The notes under the pieces were generated by a model, which was not told where the DNA came from, made no database searches, and worked only from the letters and a program-made list of their open reading frames with translations. DNA of 64,000 nucleotides from Methylobacter sp. (GTDB lineage Bacteria; Pseudomonadota; Gammaproteobacteria; Methylococcales; Methylomonadaceae), in the NCBI GenBank assembly GCA_026399025.1, contig JAPLRU010000049.1, positions 166,900-230,899 of the forward strand, written 5' to 3'. A program made the translations under genes and the position numbers. Shown here piece by piece: positions 9,711 through 17,692 of the stretch. Within the stretch, counting starts at the first letter, position 1; each line of letters starts with the position of its first letter.

Positions 9711-10052
9711 ATGACCAACATCGACCCTAACAATCAGCAGGACGGTCGCATTGTTATAAATGGTGAGTTGAGCATTTATACCGCTCTGGAACTGAAAGAG
9801 AAATTGCTGGCGGGCTTGTCGACGGCGGAAGAGCTGGAACTGGATGTGTCCGGAGTCGGTGAAGTCGACGCGGCCGGCTTGCAACTGCTGGTGATGGCAA
9901 AACAACAGGCGAATGCTTCCGGCAAAGTCCTACGCATTACCGGCCATACTCCGGTAATAATTGAACTGTTGGATTTGTCCGGTTTGGCCGGCTTTTTCGG
10001 CGATCCGCTGTTGATGGTTAACAACTCCAATCCTGAAGGTCAATCGATATGA
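9711..10052 (+). CDS. STAS-domain protein of the chemotaxis operon
   Basis: A 113-residue single STAS domain, the fold of anti-sigma-factor antagonists such as SpoIIAA. It covers roughly residues 10-100: ingelsiytalelkekl strand-helix, then LELDVSGVGEVDAAGLQLL. The site that carries a phosphorylatable Ser/Thr in SpoIIAA-type proteins (D-S-x-G) reads DAAG, so classic phosphoregulation looks absent. The gene overlaps cheA by ATGA, which ties its job to the chemotaxis kinase. STAS genes coupled to cheA occur in several gammaproteobacterial operons, where the protein may act as scaffold or input adaptor; that role is inferred. Confidence 0.85.
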   Translation: MTNIDPNNQQDGRIVINGELSIYTALELKEKLLAGLSTAEELELDVSGVGEVDAAGLQLLVMAKQQANASGKVLRITGHTPVIIELLDLSGLAGFFGDPLLMVNNSNPEGQSI

Positions 10053-12235
10053 TCCCGGACGAATATCTCCAAACCTTTGTGGTCGAATGCAGAGAACTGC
10101 TCGAACAAATGGAAGATGCCTTGTTAATCGTAGAACAGGCCGCCGACGCCCCCGAAATCATCAATGCCATCTTTCGAGCCGCGCATACCATCAAAGGTTC
10201 GGCCGGCATGTTCGGTCTCGATTCTGTCGTAACCTTCACTCATGCTGTGGAGAGCGTACTGGATAGAGTACGTAGCGGCGAAGTCGCGATGACTTCGGTA
10301 TTGGTGGGTTTATTTATTAAAGCACACGATCATTTGAAGGTATTAATCGATCATGTGGCCGAGGGTAGCCAGTTACCGAGCGAGATTGACAGCCAAGGTC
10401 AGCGCTTAATCGGGGAGTTGGGCGCTTACCTGAATAAAACCGGCGCGGATCAAGCCGAGAGCGCAATCCCCGCCGTGCATCGGGCCAAAGTAGAGCGCGA
10501 ACACAGCGACGCCGTCGGCAGCGACCATTGGCATATTTCCTTGCGCTTCGGCCCCGACGTGTTCAGGAACGGCATGGACCCTTTCTCGTTCGTGCGCTGC
10601 CTGTCCTCCTTAGGCCGCATCGTACATCTGGAGACGCTGATCGACGCTATCCCGGCCGCCGAAGATATGGACCCGGAAACTTGCTACCTGGGCTTTGAAA
10701 TCAGCTTCAGCAGCAATGCCGACAAAGTCGCTATCGACAGCATTTTCAACTTCGTCCGCAGCGACTGCTTAATCCGCATCCTGCCGCCGCGCAGCAACGC
10801 CGACGAATACCGGCGCCTGATCCAAGAACTGCCGGAACAGGAAATGCGCCTGGGCGAAATCCTGGTCAAATGCGGCACCCTAACCCCCGAAGAATTGGCC
10901 GGCATCCTGCGCTTCCAAGCCGAACAACACGACCGGCCGCAACGGCCGATCGGCGAAGTCCTGGTCGAACAACAACTGGTGCGGTCGCCGGTCATCGAAG
11001 CCGCGCTGGAAAAACAAAAACAGATCAAAGACAACAAAAAGAACGAAGCCAACCTGATCCGCGTCGACGCCGACAAACTCGACGAACTGATCAACCTGGT
11101 CGGCGAACTGATCATTGCCGGCGCCGGCACCAACCTGATCGCCCGGCGCGCCAAAATGGCCGACCTGATCGAATCCACCGCCACCTTGTCGCGGCTGGTC
11201 GAGGAAGTGCGCGATTCCGCCCTGGCTTTGCGCATGGTGCAAATCGGCGGCACCTTCAACCGCTTCCAGCGCGTGGTGCGCGACGTCAGCAAAGAACTGG
11301 GCAAAGACATCAACCTGGTCATCAGCGGCGCGGAAACCGAACTCGACAAAACCGTGGTCGAAAAAATCGGCGACCCGCTGACTCATTTAGTGCGCAACGC
11401 CATGGACCACGGCATCGAAGCGGCCGAACTGCGCCTTGCCCGCGGCAAACCGGCTCAAGGCACACTTAAACTGAACGCCTACCATGACGCCGGCAGCATC
11501 GTCATTGAGGTCAGCGACGACGGCGGCGGCCTGAACAAAGACAAAATCCTGGCCAAAGCGATCGAACGCGGACTGGTCACCGAGGCGGCCAACCTGACCG
11601 ACCAAGAAATCTACAACCTGATCTTCGAGGCCGGCTTTTCCACCGCCGAAGCGGTCAGCAACCTGTCCGGCCGCGGCGTCGGCATGGATGTGGTGCGCCG
11701 CAACATCCATGCCTTGCGCGGCAGCGTCGATCTGGATAGCGCCGAAGGCCTCGGCAGCACCATCCGCATCCGGCTGCCGCTGACGCTGGCTATTATCAAC
11801 GGCTTCATGGTCGGGGTCGGCAACGCCACTTACATCATCCCGTTGGACATGGTGGTTGAATGCATCGAATTAAAAGCCTGGGCCGGCGACGAAGGCGACG
11901 GTCATTACCTGAACCTGCGCGGCGAAGTGCTGCCGTACCAACGCATGCGCGACCACTTTGAAGTTGAAGACGGAGCCAAAGTTCAGCGTGAAAATGTGGT
12001 CGTGGTGCGCTACGGCGGGCGCAAAGCCGGCTTGGTCGTAGACCGGCTGATGGGCGAGTTCCAGACCGTGATCAAGCCGCTGGGCAAATTGTTTAAAGGC
12101 GAAAAGAGCATCGGCGGTTTTACCATCCTGGGTACGGGCGAAGTTGCGTTGATCGTCGATGTGCCGGGGCTGATGGGGCAGATAGAGCATGAAAGAGCGT
12201 TGGGTGAAGTAGCGGTTGCTTCGGTATCAAGATAA
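10049..12235 (+). CDS. cheA: chemotaxis histidine kinase CheA
   Basis: A 728-residue CheA, the receptor-coupled kinase that phosphorylates CheY and CheB. Order: Hpt domain 1-105 with phosphoacceptor H46 in AAHTIKGSAGMFG; a middle region (150-330) with a STAS-like/P2 stretch and EMRLGEILVKCG; the dimerisation domain (about 340-400, DELINLVGELIIAG); HATPase (400-590) with N-box LVRNAMDHGIE, the DDGGGLNKDKI motif and G-box SGRGVGMDVV; C-terminal CheW-like domain (595-728). It is the only cheA in the window; copy 1 has lost the whole STAS-cheW block. The start overlaps the STAS gene (ATGA). Confidence 0.96.
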   Translation: MIPDEYLQTFVVECRELLEQMEDALLIVEQAADAPEIINAIFRAAHTIKGSAGMFGLDSVVTFTHAVESVLDRVRSGEVAMTSVLVGLFIKAHDHLKVLIDHVAEGSQLPSEIDSQGQRLIGELGAYLNKTGADQAESAIPAVHRAKVEREHSDAVGSDHWHISLRFGPDVFRNGMDPFSFVRCLSSLGRIVHLETLIDAIPAAEDMDPETCYLGFEISFSSNADKVAIDSIFNFVRSDCLIRILPPRSNADEYRRLIQELPEQEMRLGEILVKCGTLTPEELAGILRFQAEQHDRPQRPIGEVLVEQQLVRSPVIEAALEKQKQIKDNKKNEANLIRVDADKLDELINLVGELIIAGAGTNLIARRAKMADLIESTATLSRLVEEVRDSALALRMVQIGGTFNRFQRVVRDVSKELGKDINLVISGAETELDKTVVEKIGDPLTHLVRNAMDHGIEAAELRLARGKPAQGTLKLNAYHDAGSIVIEVSDDGGGLNKDKILAKAIERGLVTEAANLTDQEIYNLIFEAGFSTAEAVSNLSGRGVGMDVVRRNIHALRGSVDLDSAEGLGSTIRIRLPLTLAIINGFMVGVGNATYIIPLDMVVECIELKAWAGDEGDGHYLNLRGEVLPYQRMRDHFEVEDGAKVQRENVVVVRYGGRKAGLVVDRLMGEFQTVIKPLGKLFKGEKSIGGFTILGTGEVALIVDVPGLMGQIEHERALGEVAVASVSR

Positions 12236-12370
12236 TGAAGTGCAATCTACGCTTAAAAATATTATCAGATAAAAATACAGAAAATCAGGTGCTTAATAAC
12301 ATCTTTAAGATTTGGATTGGGTTTGAAGCCGGTTCAATCAGACACTAAATTGTTTAAAAGGGGAATAACT

Positions 12371-15076
12371 ATGCTGGGCAATATGAAACTAAAAACCAAG
12401 CTTATACTGAGCTTTGGGGTGATGATCGTTCTGATTGTCGTGATCTCTGTGAAAGGCATCACGACGATAATTTCAATGGATGAGTCAATGGACAGTATCG
12501 TCGATGACCGTTTTGCTAAGGTGTTGGCGATCAACGAGGTCGTCAAACAATCGATTGATAACGGACGTTGGATGCGCCAATTGTTATTGACGAGCGACGA
12601 GGCTGAATTGACTAAAGCCAACGAGAAAATCGACAGTAACCGCGCCCGGAACAAGGAAGCGCTGGACAAGCTCGATGAAATGATCAAAAGCGAAAAAGGG
12701 CAGCAACTGGTCGAGATAGTTAAAGAGCGCCGTAAAACTCTGACCGAGAAATATGATTCCGTGCGAGCCCTGGTCAAGACCGATCGGAAGAAAGCTCAAG
12801 AAGCACTGATGACAGACTGGGGACCGGCCAATACCGAGTTCATCACTGCCTTGGATGAGCTTAGTAAATTTCAAATGGAGATGAAAGACAAGACTGTGAA
12901 AGAATCGTCCGAAAATGTTGAATCGGCGCGCGTGTTAATTATTGCACTGAGTTTGGTGTCAATTATCCTTGGGCTGAGTGTTGCTTATTTCCTCATCCGC
13001 GGAGTCATGCGCCAATTGGGCGCCGAGCCGGATGTTGTTGCCGGCTTGGCCAATAAAATTGCTGTCGGCGATCTTGGCACCGATATCGAGCTGACATCCG
13101 GTGATACCGTCAGCGTGATGTCGGCCATGAAACGAATGAGCGATACGATCAAAGCGCTGCTGGCGGAAATGGACCACATGTCCGCTGAGCACCAAAAAGG
13201 CGACATCGACGTCGTCGTTGACAGTAAAAAATTTGAAGGCAGCTACCACACCATGGCGCAAGGCGTTAACGACATGGTCAATGGCCATATTGCGGTCAAG
13301 AAAAAAGCTATGGCGGTATTCAAAGCTTTCGGCGAAGGCAACTTCGATGCGCCGATGGAACAGCTTCCCGGTAAAAAAGTTTTCATCAACAATACCATCG
13401 AACTGGTACGCGGCAATCTGAAAGGCTTTATTAGCGATATGAATCATATGAGCACTGAACATGAGGCCGGTGACATTGACGTCAACATGGATGTCGGCAA
13501 GTTTCAGGGTGACTTTAGCGGTATGGCGCAAGGCGTTAACGACATGGTCAATGGCCATATTGCGGTCAAGAAAAAAGCTATGGCGGTATTCAAAGCTTTC
13601 GGCGAAGGCAACTTCGATGCACCGATGGAACAGCTTCCCGGTAAAAAAGCCTTTATCAATGACACTATAGAATTGGTGCGCGGTAATTTGAAAGCACTAA
13701 TGGCCGATACTGATAGACTGATTAATGCTGCTGCTGACGGTCAGCTCGATACTCGTGCCGATGCGTCTAAACATCAGGGCGACTTCCGCAAGCTGATACA
13801 AGGCATCAACGATATTGTCACTAATATCGCCGAACCGATGCAGGTCACGTCCGGCTACATCAACCAGATCACCCAAGGTGTCATTCCCGCGACCATTACG
13901 ACCGAATACAAGGGTGAGTATCTCGTCATCAGGAACAATCTTAATGCCATGCTGAAGATGATGAGCGATTTGCTGGGCCAGACCGACATAATCATCAAGG
14001 CGGCCGGGGATGGAGATCTGGATACACGCGCCAACGCCGAGCTGTTTCAGGGCGGCTGGAATCAACTGGTGGCAGGTGTAAACAAGACATTGGATGACGT
14101 GATTGGTCCCGTGAACGAAGTTGTGTCAGTTCTCATCGAAATGGAGAAGGGTGACCTTACTCGAACTGTTGAAGGCAATTACAAAGGGCAGCTGAAAGAT
14201 TTTAAGGATACGGTCAACAATACCATTGCCAGAATTTCGCAAGTCATTAATGAAGTTTATGGCGCTGCTGCCAGCATCGCCTCCGCCAGTGAGCAGGTTT
14301 CCGCCACGGCCCAAAGCATGAGCCAAGCGACCAGTGAACAAGCGGCGAGCGTTGAAGAAACCAGCGCTTCCATTGAACAAATGTCGGCTTCTATCGATCA
14401 GAATACTGAAAACGCCAAAGTCACCGAGGGTATGGCCACCCAAGCCAGCAGCGAAGCCGTGCAAGGCGGCGAAGCCGTTAAACAGACGGTGAGCGCGATG
14501 AAGAGCATCGCCGGGAAAATCGGCATCATTGACGATATTGCTTACCAAACCAACTTGCTGGCTTTGAACGCAGCGATTGAAGCCGCCCGCGCCGGTGAAC
14601 ACGGCAGGGGGTTTGCCGTGGTCGCCGCCGAAGTGCGCAAACTGGCGGAGCGCAGCCAGATTGCCGCACAGGAAATCGGTGAGCTGGCCGAAAGCAGTGT
14701 CGACATGGCCGAAAGCGCCGGTAAGCTCTTGGATACCATCGTACCCTCGATCAAGAAAACCTCCGCTTTGGTGCAGGAGATTTCGGCGGCCTCTGAAGAG
14801 CAGTCGGCCGGCGTAGGTCAAATTAATTCCGCGATGGATCAGCTCAACCAGATCACCCAGCAGAATGCCAGTTCTTCGGAACAGTTGGCCGCCACCTCGG
14901 AAGAAATGAGCGGGCAGGCGGCGCAGTTACAGGAGCTTATGGCCTTTTTTACGCTCACTGACAGTGCCGTTGCGACACCGGCAGATCCCCATAAAATCAA
15001 GCCATTCAAAGCGCCGCTTAAAAAAACGGCGGCGCCAAAGTATGTGTCTAATGAAGCTGAATTCGTGAAATTTTAG
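12371..15076 (+). CDS. methyl-accepting chemotaxis protein with 4HB sensor and HAMP-like repeats
   Basis: A 901-residue transmembrane receptor. TM1 about 10-33, periplasmic four-helix-bundle sensor (34-200), TM2 about 200-222, then an unusually long run of HAMP-like units (225-540) including two copies of [20 protein letters not shown], then the signalling domain (640-870) with the tip [19 protein letters not shown] and [20 protein letters not shown] near 722. Q/E-rich methylation helices flank it. Start placed at 12371 because AAAAGGGG lies 7-14 nt upstream and the frame to 12317 lacks one. It lies between cheA and cheW, so it is probably the operon's main receptor. The ligand is unknown. 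Confidence 0.93.
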   Translation: MLGNMKLKTKLILSFGVMIVLIVVISVKGITTIISMDESMDSIVDDRFAKVLAINEVVKQSIDNGRWMRQLLLTSDEAELTKANEKIDSNRARNKEALDKLDEMIKSEKGQQLVEIVKERRKTLTEKYDSVRALVKTDRKKAQEALMTDWGPANTEFITALDELSKFQMEMKDKTVKESSENVESARVLIIALSLVSIILGLSVAYFLIRGVMRQLGAEPDVVAGLANKIAVGDLGTDIELTSGDTVSVMSAMKRMSDTIKALLAEMDHMSAEHQKGDIDVVVDSKKFEGSYHTMAQGVNDMVNGHIAVKKKAMAVFKAFGEGNFDAPMEQLPGKKVFINNTIELVRGNLKGFISDMNHMSTEHEAGDIDVNMDVGKFQGDFSGMAQGVNDMVNGHIAVKKKAMAVFKAFGEGNFDAPMEQLPGKKAFINDTIELVRGNLKALMADTDRLINAAADGQLDTRADASKHQGDFRKLIQGINDIVTNIAEPMQVTSGYINQITQGVIPATITTEYKGEYLVIRNNLNAMLKMMSDLLGQTDIIIKAAGDGDLDTRANAELFQGGWNQLVAGVNKTLDDVIGPVNEVVSVLIEMEKGDLTRTVEGNYKGQLKDFKDTVNNTIARISQVINEVYGAAASIASASEQVSATAQSMSQATSEQAASVEETSASIEQMSASIDQNTENAKVTEGMATQASSEAVQGGEAVKQTVSAMKSIAGKIGIIDDIAYQTNLLALNAAIEAARAGEHGRGFAVVAAEVRKLAERSQIAAQEIGELAESSVDMAESAGKLLDTIVPSIKKTSALVQEISAASEEQSAGVGQINSAMDQLNQITQQNASSSEQLAATSEEMSGQAAQLQELMAFFTLTDSAVATPADPHKIKPFKAPLKKTAAPKYVSNEAEFVKF
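13253..13649 (+). repeat. direct 127-bp repeat inside the MCP gene
   Basis: 13253-13379 and 13523-13649 are the same 127 bp with one difference (g at 13351, a at 13621), exactly 270 bp (90 codons) apart. Each encodes [20 protein letters not shown] and the following [20 protein letters not shown]. Near identity at silent positions points to recent duplication or gene conversion. Recombination between the repeats would add or remove one 90-residue HAMP-like unit in frame. Confidence 0.93.
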
Positions 15077-15085
15077 GAGGCGGCT

Positions 15086-15655
15086 ATGGCGACTTATACA
15101 TCAGCGGAACAGACATTATCGGTCGTGGCCGCCAGTCCGGAACTGGAGGAACAGCAACAATACCTGACTTTTGTATTGGGCGGCGAAACCTATGCCGTCA
15201 GCATCCTTCGGATCAAGGAAATTATTCAATACGGCCAATTAACCGAAGTGCCGAGGATGCCGGGTTTTATTCGCGGGGTCATTAACCTGAGAGGCAGCGT
15301 GGTGCCGGTGATTGACTTGAGCGTGCGTTTCGGCAAGCCGCCTACTGCGGAGGGACGACGTAACTGCATCATCATTATCGAAGTGGCGATAGAAGCAAAA
15401 AACCAGCATATCGGCATCATGGTGGATGCGGTGAACGCGGTGCTGGATATTCCGGCTAACGAGATCGAACCGGCTCCGACCTTCGGTACCGACATCCGCG
15501 CCGATTTTATTGCCGGCATGGGCAAAATTAACGGCAAGTTTGTGATTATCCTGAATATCCAGCATGTGCTGTCGATGGATGATATGGCCGCATTGGTTAC
15601 GGCGGGAGGGGCTTCGCTAACCGAGTTGTCGCAGCCTAAGTTGTCGACCGGATAA
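15086..15655 (+). CDS. cheW: chemotaxis coupling protein CheW
   Basis: A 189-residue CheW, which links receptors to CheA. An N-terminal extension of about 25 residues precedes the two SH3-like subdomains: YLTFVLGGETYAVSILRIKE, then PGFIRGVINLRGSVVPVIDL, the most conserved CheW stretch. The C-terminal half carries VDAVNAVLDIPANEI. AGGAGG is 6 nt before the ATG and the gene follows the MCP gene by 9 bp, so it is co-transcribed. No second copy or remnant is seen in copy 1. Confidence 0.95.
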   Translation: MATYTSAEQTLSVVAASPELEEQQQYLTFVLGGETYAVSILRIKEIIQYGQLTEVPRMPGFIRGVINLRGSVVPVIDLSVRFGKPPTAEGRRNCIIIIEVAIEAKNQHIGIMVDAVNAVLDIPANEIEPAPTFGTDIRADFIAGMGKINGKFVIILNIQHVLSMDDMAALVTAGGASLTELSQPKLSTG

Positions 15656-15790
15656 ATAGTAGAGGCGCGCTATCAGCCTAAACGTCGCTCCGGTCTGCAC
15701 ATACAAATTAGCAAAAGCCTGAAGATATTAAACAGCTGCGTTTTACCGTGAACTTTAATTTTATGCAGTATCAATAAGCGGAATGAAAAC

Positions 15791-16627
15791 ATGAGCGCCC
15801 AAATAACGTATAAACCTAACTTCGCCGCCGTGGTGTTGCAAGAGGATGAATTCGCGTTGTTCCGCGATCTGATCTATCGCATTGCCGGTATTTGGATGTC
15901 GCCTTCTAAAAAGCTGCTGGTGATCTGCCGCTTGGCGAAACGACTCAAGCATTACGGATTGGAAAGCTACGGCGACTATTTTCAGATGATTACCGGAACC
16001 GGAGGCAAGCAGGAATTGCAAATGGCGGTGGATTTGCTGACCACCAACGAGACGTACTTTTTCCGTGAACCTAAACATTTCGAGTTTTTAAGCGAGCACA
16101 TTTTACCCCGACACAAACCCGGTAGGGCCTTACGCATTTGGAGTGCGGCCTGTTCCAGCGGCGAAGAGCCTTATAGTATTGCGATGCTGCTGGATCAAGC
16201 ATTAGACCATGCACCGTGGGAAATTATTGCCACCGATCTGAATATGCAAGTGCTGGAAAAGGCGCGTAGCGGCCTTTACTCGATAAAGTCGATAAGCCAA
16301 ATCCCCGGTTCATATTTGTCAAGTTACTGTCTTAAAGGCACCGGCGCCTGGAAAGAGCACTTGCTGATCGAGCGCAAACTGCGCGAGCGCGTACAGTTCA
16401 TGCACTATAACCTGACCGAAACGCCGCCGAAGCTGGGCGAGTTTGATCTGATATTTCTACGCAATGTCATGATCTATTTCAATCAGGAGACCAAGCGTCA
16501 AGTTGTAGCGCGCTTGCTATCGCTGCTGCGCCCTGAAGGGCATGTTTTCATCGGTCATTCCGAAACCCTGAAAGGTATCAGCAATGATCTACGGCTGGTG
16601 CAGCCGGGCGTTTACCTGAAGTCCTGA
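15791..16627 (+). CDS. cheR: chemotaxis protein methyltransferase CheR
   Basis: A 278-residue CheR that methylates receptor glutamates using S-adenosylmethionine. N-terminal helical domain (15-85) with CRLAKRLKHYGLESYGDYF; the substrate-contact loop NETYFFREPKHFEFL; SAM-binding motif I in LRIWSAACSSGEEPYSIAML; IIATDLNMQVLEKA; and the FDLIFLRNVMIYFN motif. Length is normal. 135 bp separate it from cheW. This is the intact counterpart of the cheR remnant at 4905-5062. It is followed by a cheB remnant instead of cheD-cheB. Confidence 0.96.
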   Translation: MSAQITYKPNFAAVVLQEDEFALFRDLIYRIAGIWMSPSKKLLVICRLAKRLKHYGLESYGDYFQMITGTGGKQELQMAVDLLTTNETYFFREPKHFEFLSEHILPRHKPGRALRIWSAACSSGEEPYSIAMLLDQALDHAPWEIIATDLNMQVLEKARSGLYSIKSISQIPGSYLSSYCLKGTGAWKEHLLIERKLRERVQFMHYNLTETPPKLGEFDLIFLRNVMIYFNQETKRQVVARLLSLLRPEGHVFIGHSETLKGISNDLRLVQPGVYLKS

Positions 16628-16685
16628 AATACATTTTATTTAACGCTATTTTTCAGTCCGGAGAGCACCAACAGAGGAGACGGGG

Positions 16686-16827
16686 ATGACTCAAATCAAG
16701 GTACTGATAATGGATGATTCCGCCGGAAGAGTTGCAGATGTTTAAACAAGCAGTGAAACCGAGTGCATTAAACATAGAAATACCGACAGATAAAATTGCT
16801 CATGAATTTGTAGTGTATGGAGGTTAG
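16686..16827 (+). pseudogene. remnant of cheB (copy 2)
   Basis: Begins with GGGG spacing and ATGACTCAAATCAAGGT, giving [14 protein letters not shown], which matches [14 protein letters not shown] of the intact CheB. After an internal deletion the frame shifts and the tail reads PEELQMFKQAV...DKIAHEFVVYGG to a stop, aligning with [11 protein letters not shown]...[14 protein letters not shown] at the intact C-terminus. More than 300 codons are missing. The upstream gagacggggATGAC also resembles the cheD-cheB junction. The tail is rather divergent from the intact copy, so the duplication is not recent. Confidence 0.78.
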
Positions 16828-16886
16828 GGAAGATTTGATTAGATAAATCCCCCTCCCCCTTTTACAAAGGAGTAGGTGATCGCTTA
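16822..16886. repeat. dispersed repeat, copy A
   Basis: ggttagggaagattt ... aaatccccctcccccttttacaaagg.gtaggtgatcgc resembles 55325-55402 (ggttaggggagattt ... aaatccccctc..cccacttttacaaaggg.gaggtgatcgc). It is a short palindrome-containing element of unknown type and begins inside the end of the cheB remnant. Confidence 0.6.
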
Positions 16887-17692
16887 CTTAATGCCGAGTT
16901 TAAGTTATTAGTTTAAAGGGCCGGTCGAGTTTCCTGGGGCAATGGGCAGCGACTTCAGGTCACAAGGCGTATTACTGAAATAGCAGGCTGAAAGCGAAAA
17001 AAATCTGCCGGCCTGCGCAGTTTTCGGGAAAGTGCAAATCTTGTTCTTTAATATCAGCGGCTCTGAGTTTTTTGATCTTTATGTTGTCGAAGCTGCTTCC
17101 GGTTTGCCTGAGTTTTTAAGAAAGACTTGGCAGACAGAGCGCTTGCGCCTTGAGCTCTACGGTCGTCTGATCAACATCGAGCGCGTGCAGGAACCGACCG
17201 CCGACGCTATCGAAACGGTCATGTTGGCGGCGGACGATCACGCTATGAACGAAAAAGTTAGGTATTGATCGGGCTTAAGCAGAGCCGGAAAAGAAGAATC
17301 GGGGGAAATCAAGGAAAATGATTATCGAGAGGCCGGTGTTGGCAATCGACCGATTTTCTACGGGAGAACACGTTCAATAATAGGGCGAAGTGAGCGCAGT
17401 GCTGGAGATTGGCGAGACGGTCTTAAACCGAAGGAAGGAGTAATCGAATGGAGCCGGCTTAATACTTCGTAAGTAACAAGTAAGCAATCGGAAAAAACTG
17501 ATGAAAATTTATCAGCAAGTAACCGATGTGGAACATATTCTTAGCGATAGTGACTCTATTGTGTTCAATTAAGCAAGAAGCGAAGTATTGATGCTTATCC
17601 GACAGGCTCCTAGGTAATTTAGATCGATTTAGATCCGGATATCGCCCGATTATTTTTTACCTTGTCAGTTGGAAAACGACGGGAGCTTACTT
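16887..17692. other. long gap before the GGDEF-EAL gene; only a doubtful small frame
   Basis: About 800 bp without a convincing gene. A 78-codon frame from a GTG at 17032 to 17268 reads like coding sequence in its second half (LRLELYGRLINIERVQ...AADDHAMNEKVRY) but has no recognised motif and a weak start. Given the remnants on both sides it could be a fragment of a lost gene. A second tiny frame (about 17500-17571, MKIYQQVTDVEHILSDSDS) ends at once. Nothing else is recognised. Confidence 0.35.

Noticed and set aside
10870..11469. 199-codon plus-strand frame inside cheA, and a long minus-strand frame at 10684-11349
   Set aside because: Both overlap the well-supported cheA, have Arg/Pro- or Ser-rich composition typical of off-frame reading of GC-rich DNA, and lack motifs.
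16628..16685. possible cheD remnant in chemotaxis copy 2
   Set aside because: Only the few bases just before the cheB start look like the cheD-cheB junction; no CheD coding sequence is recognisable.
17032..17268. 78-codon frame from a GTG as a real gene
   Set aside because: Weak start, no motif, lies among remnants; recorded only as a doubtful frame in the gap description.
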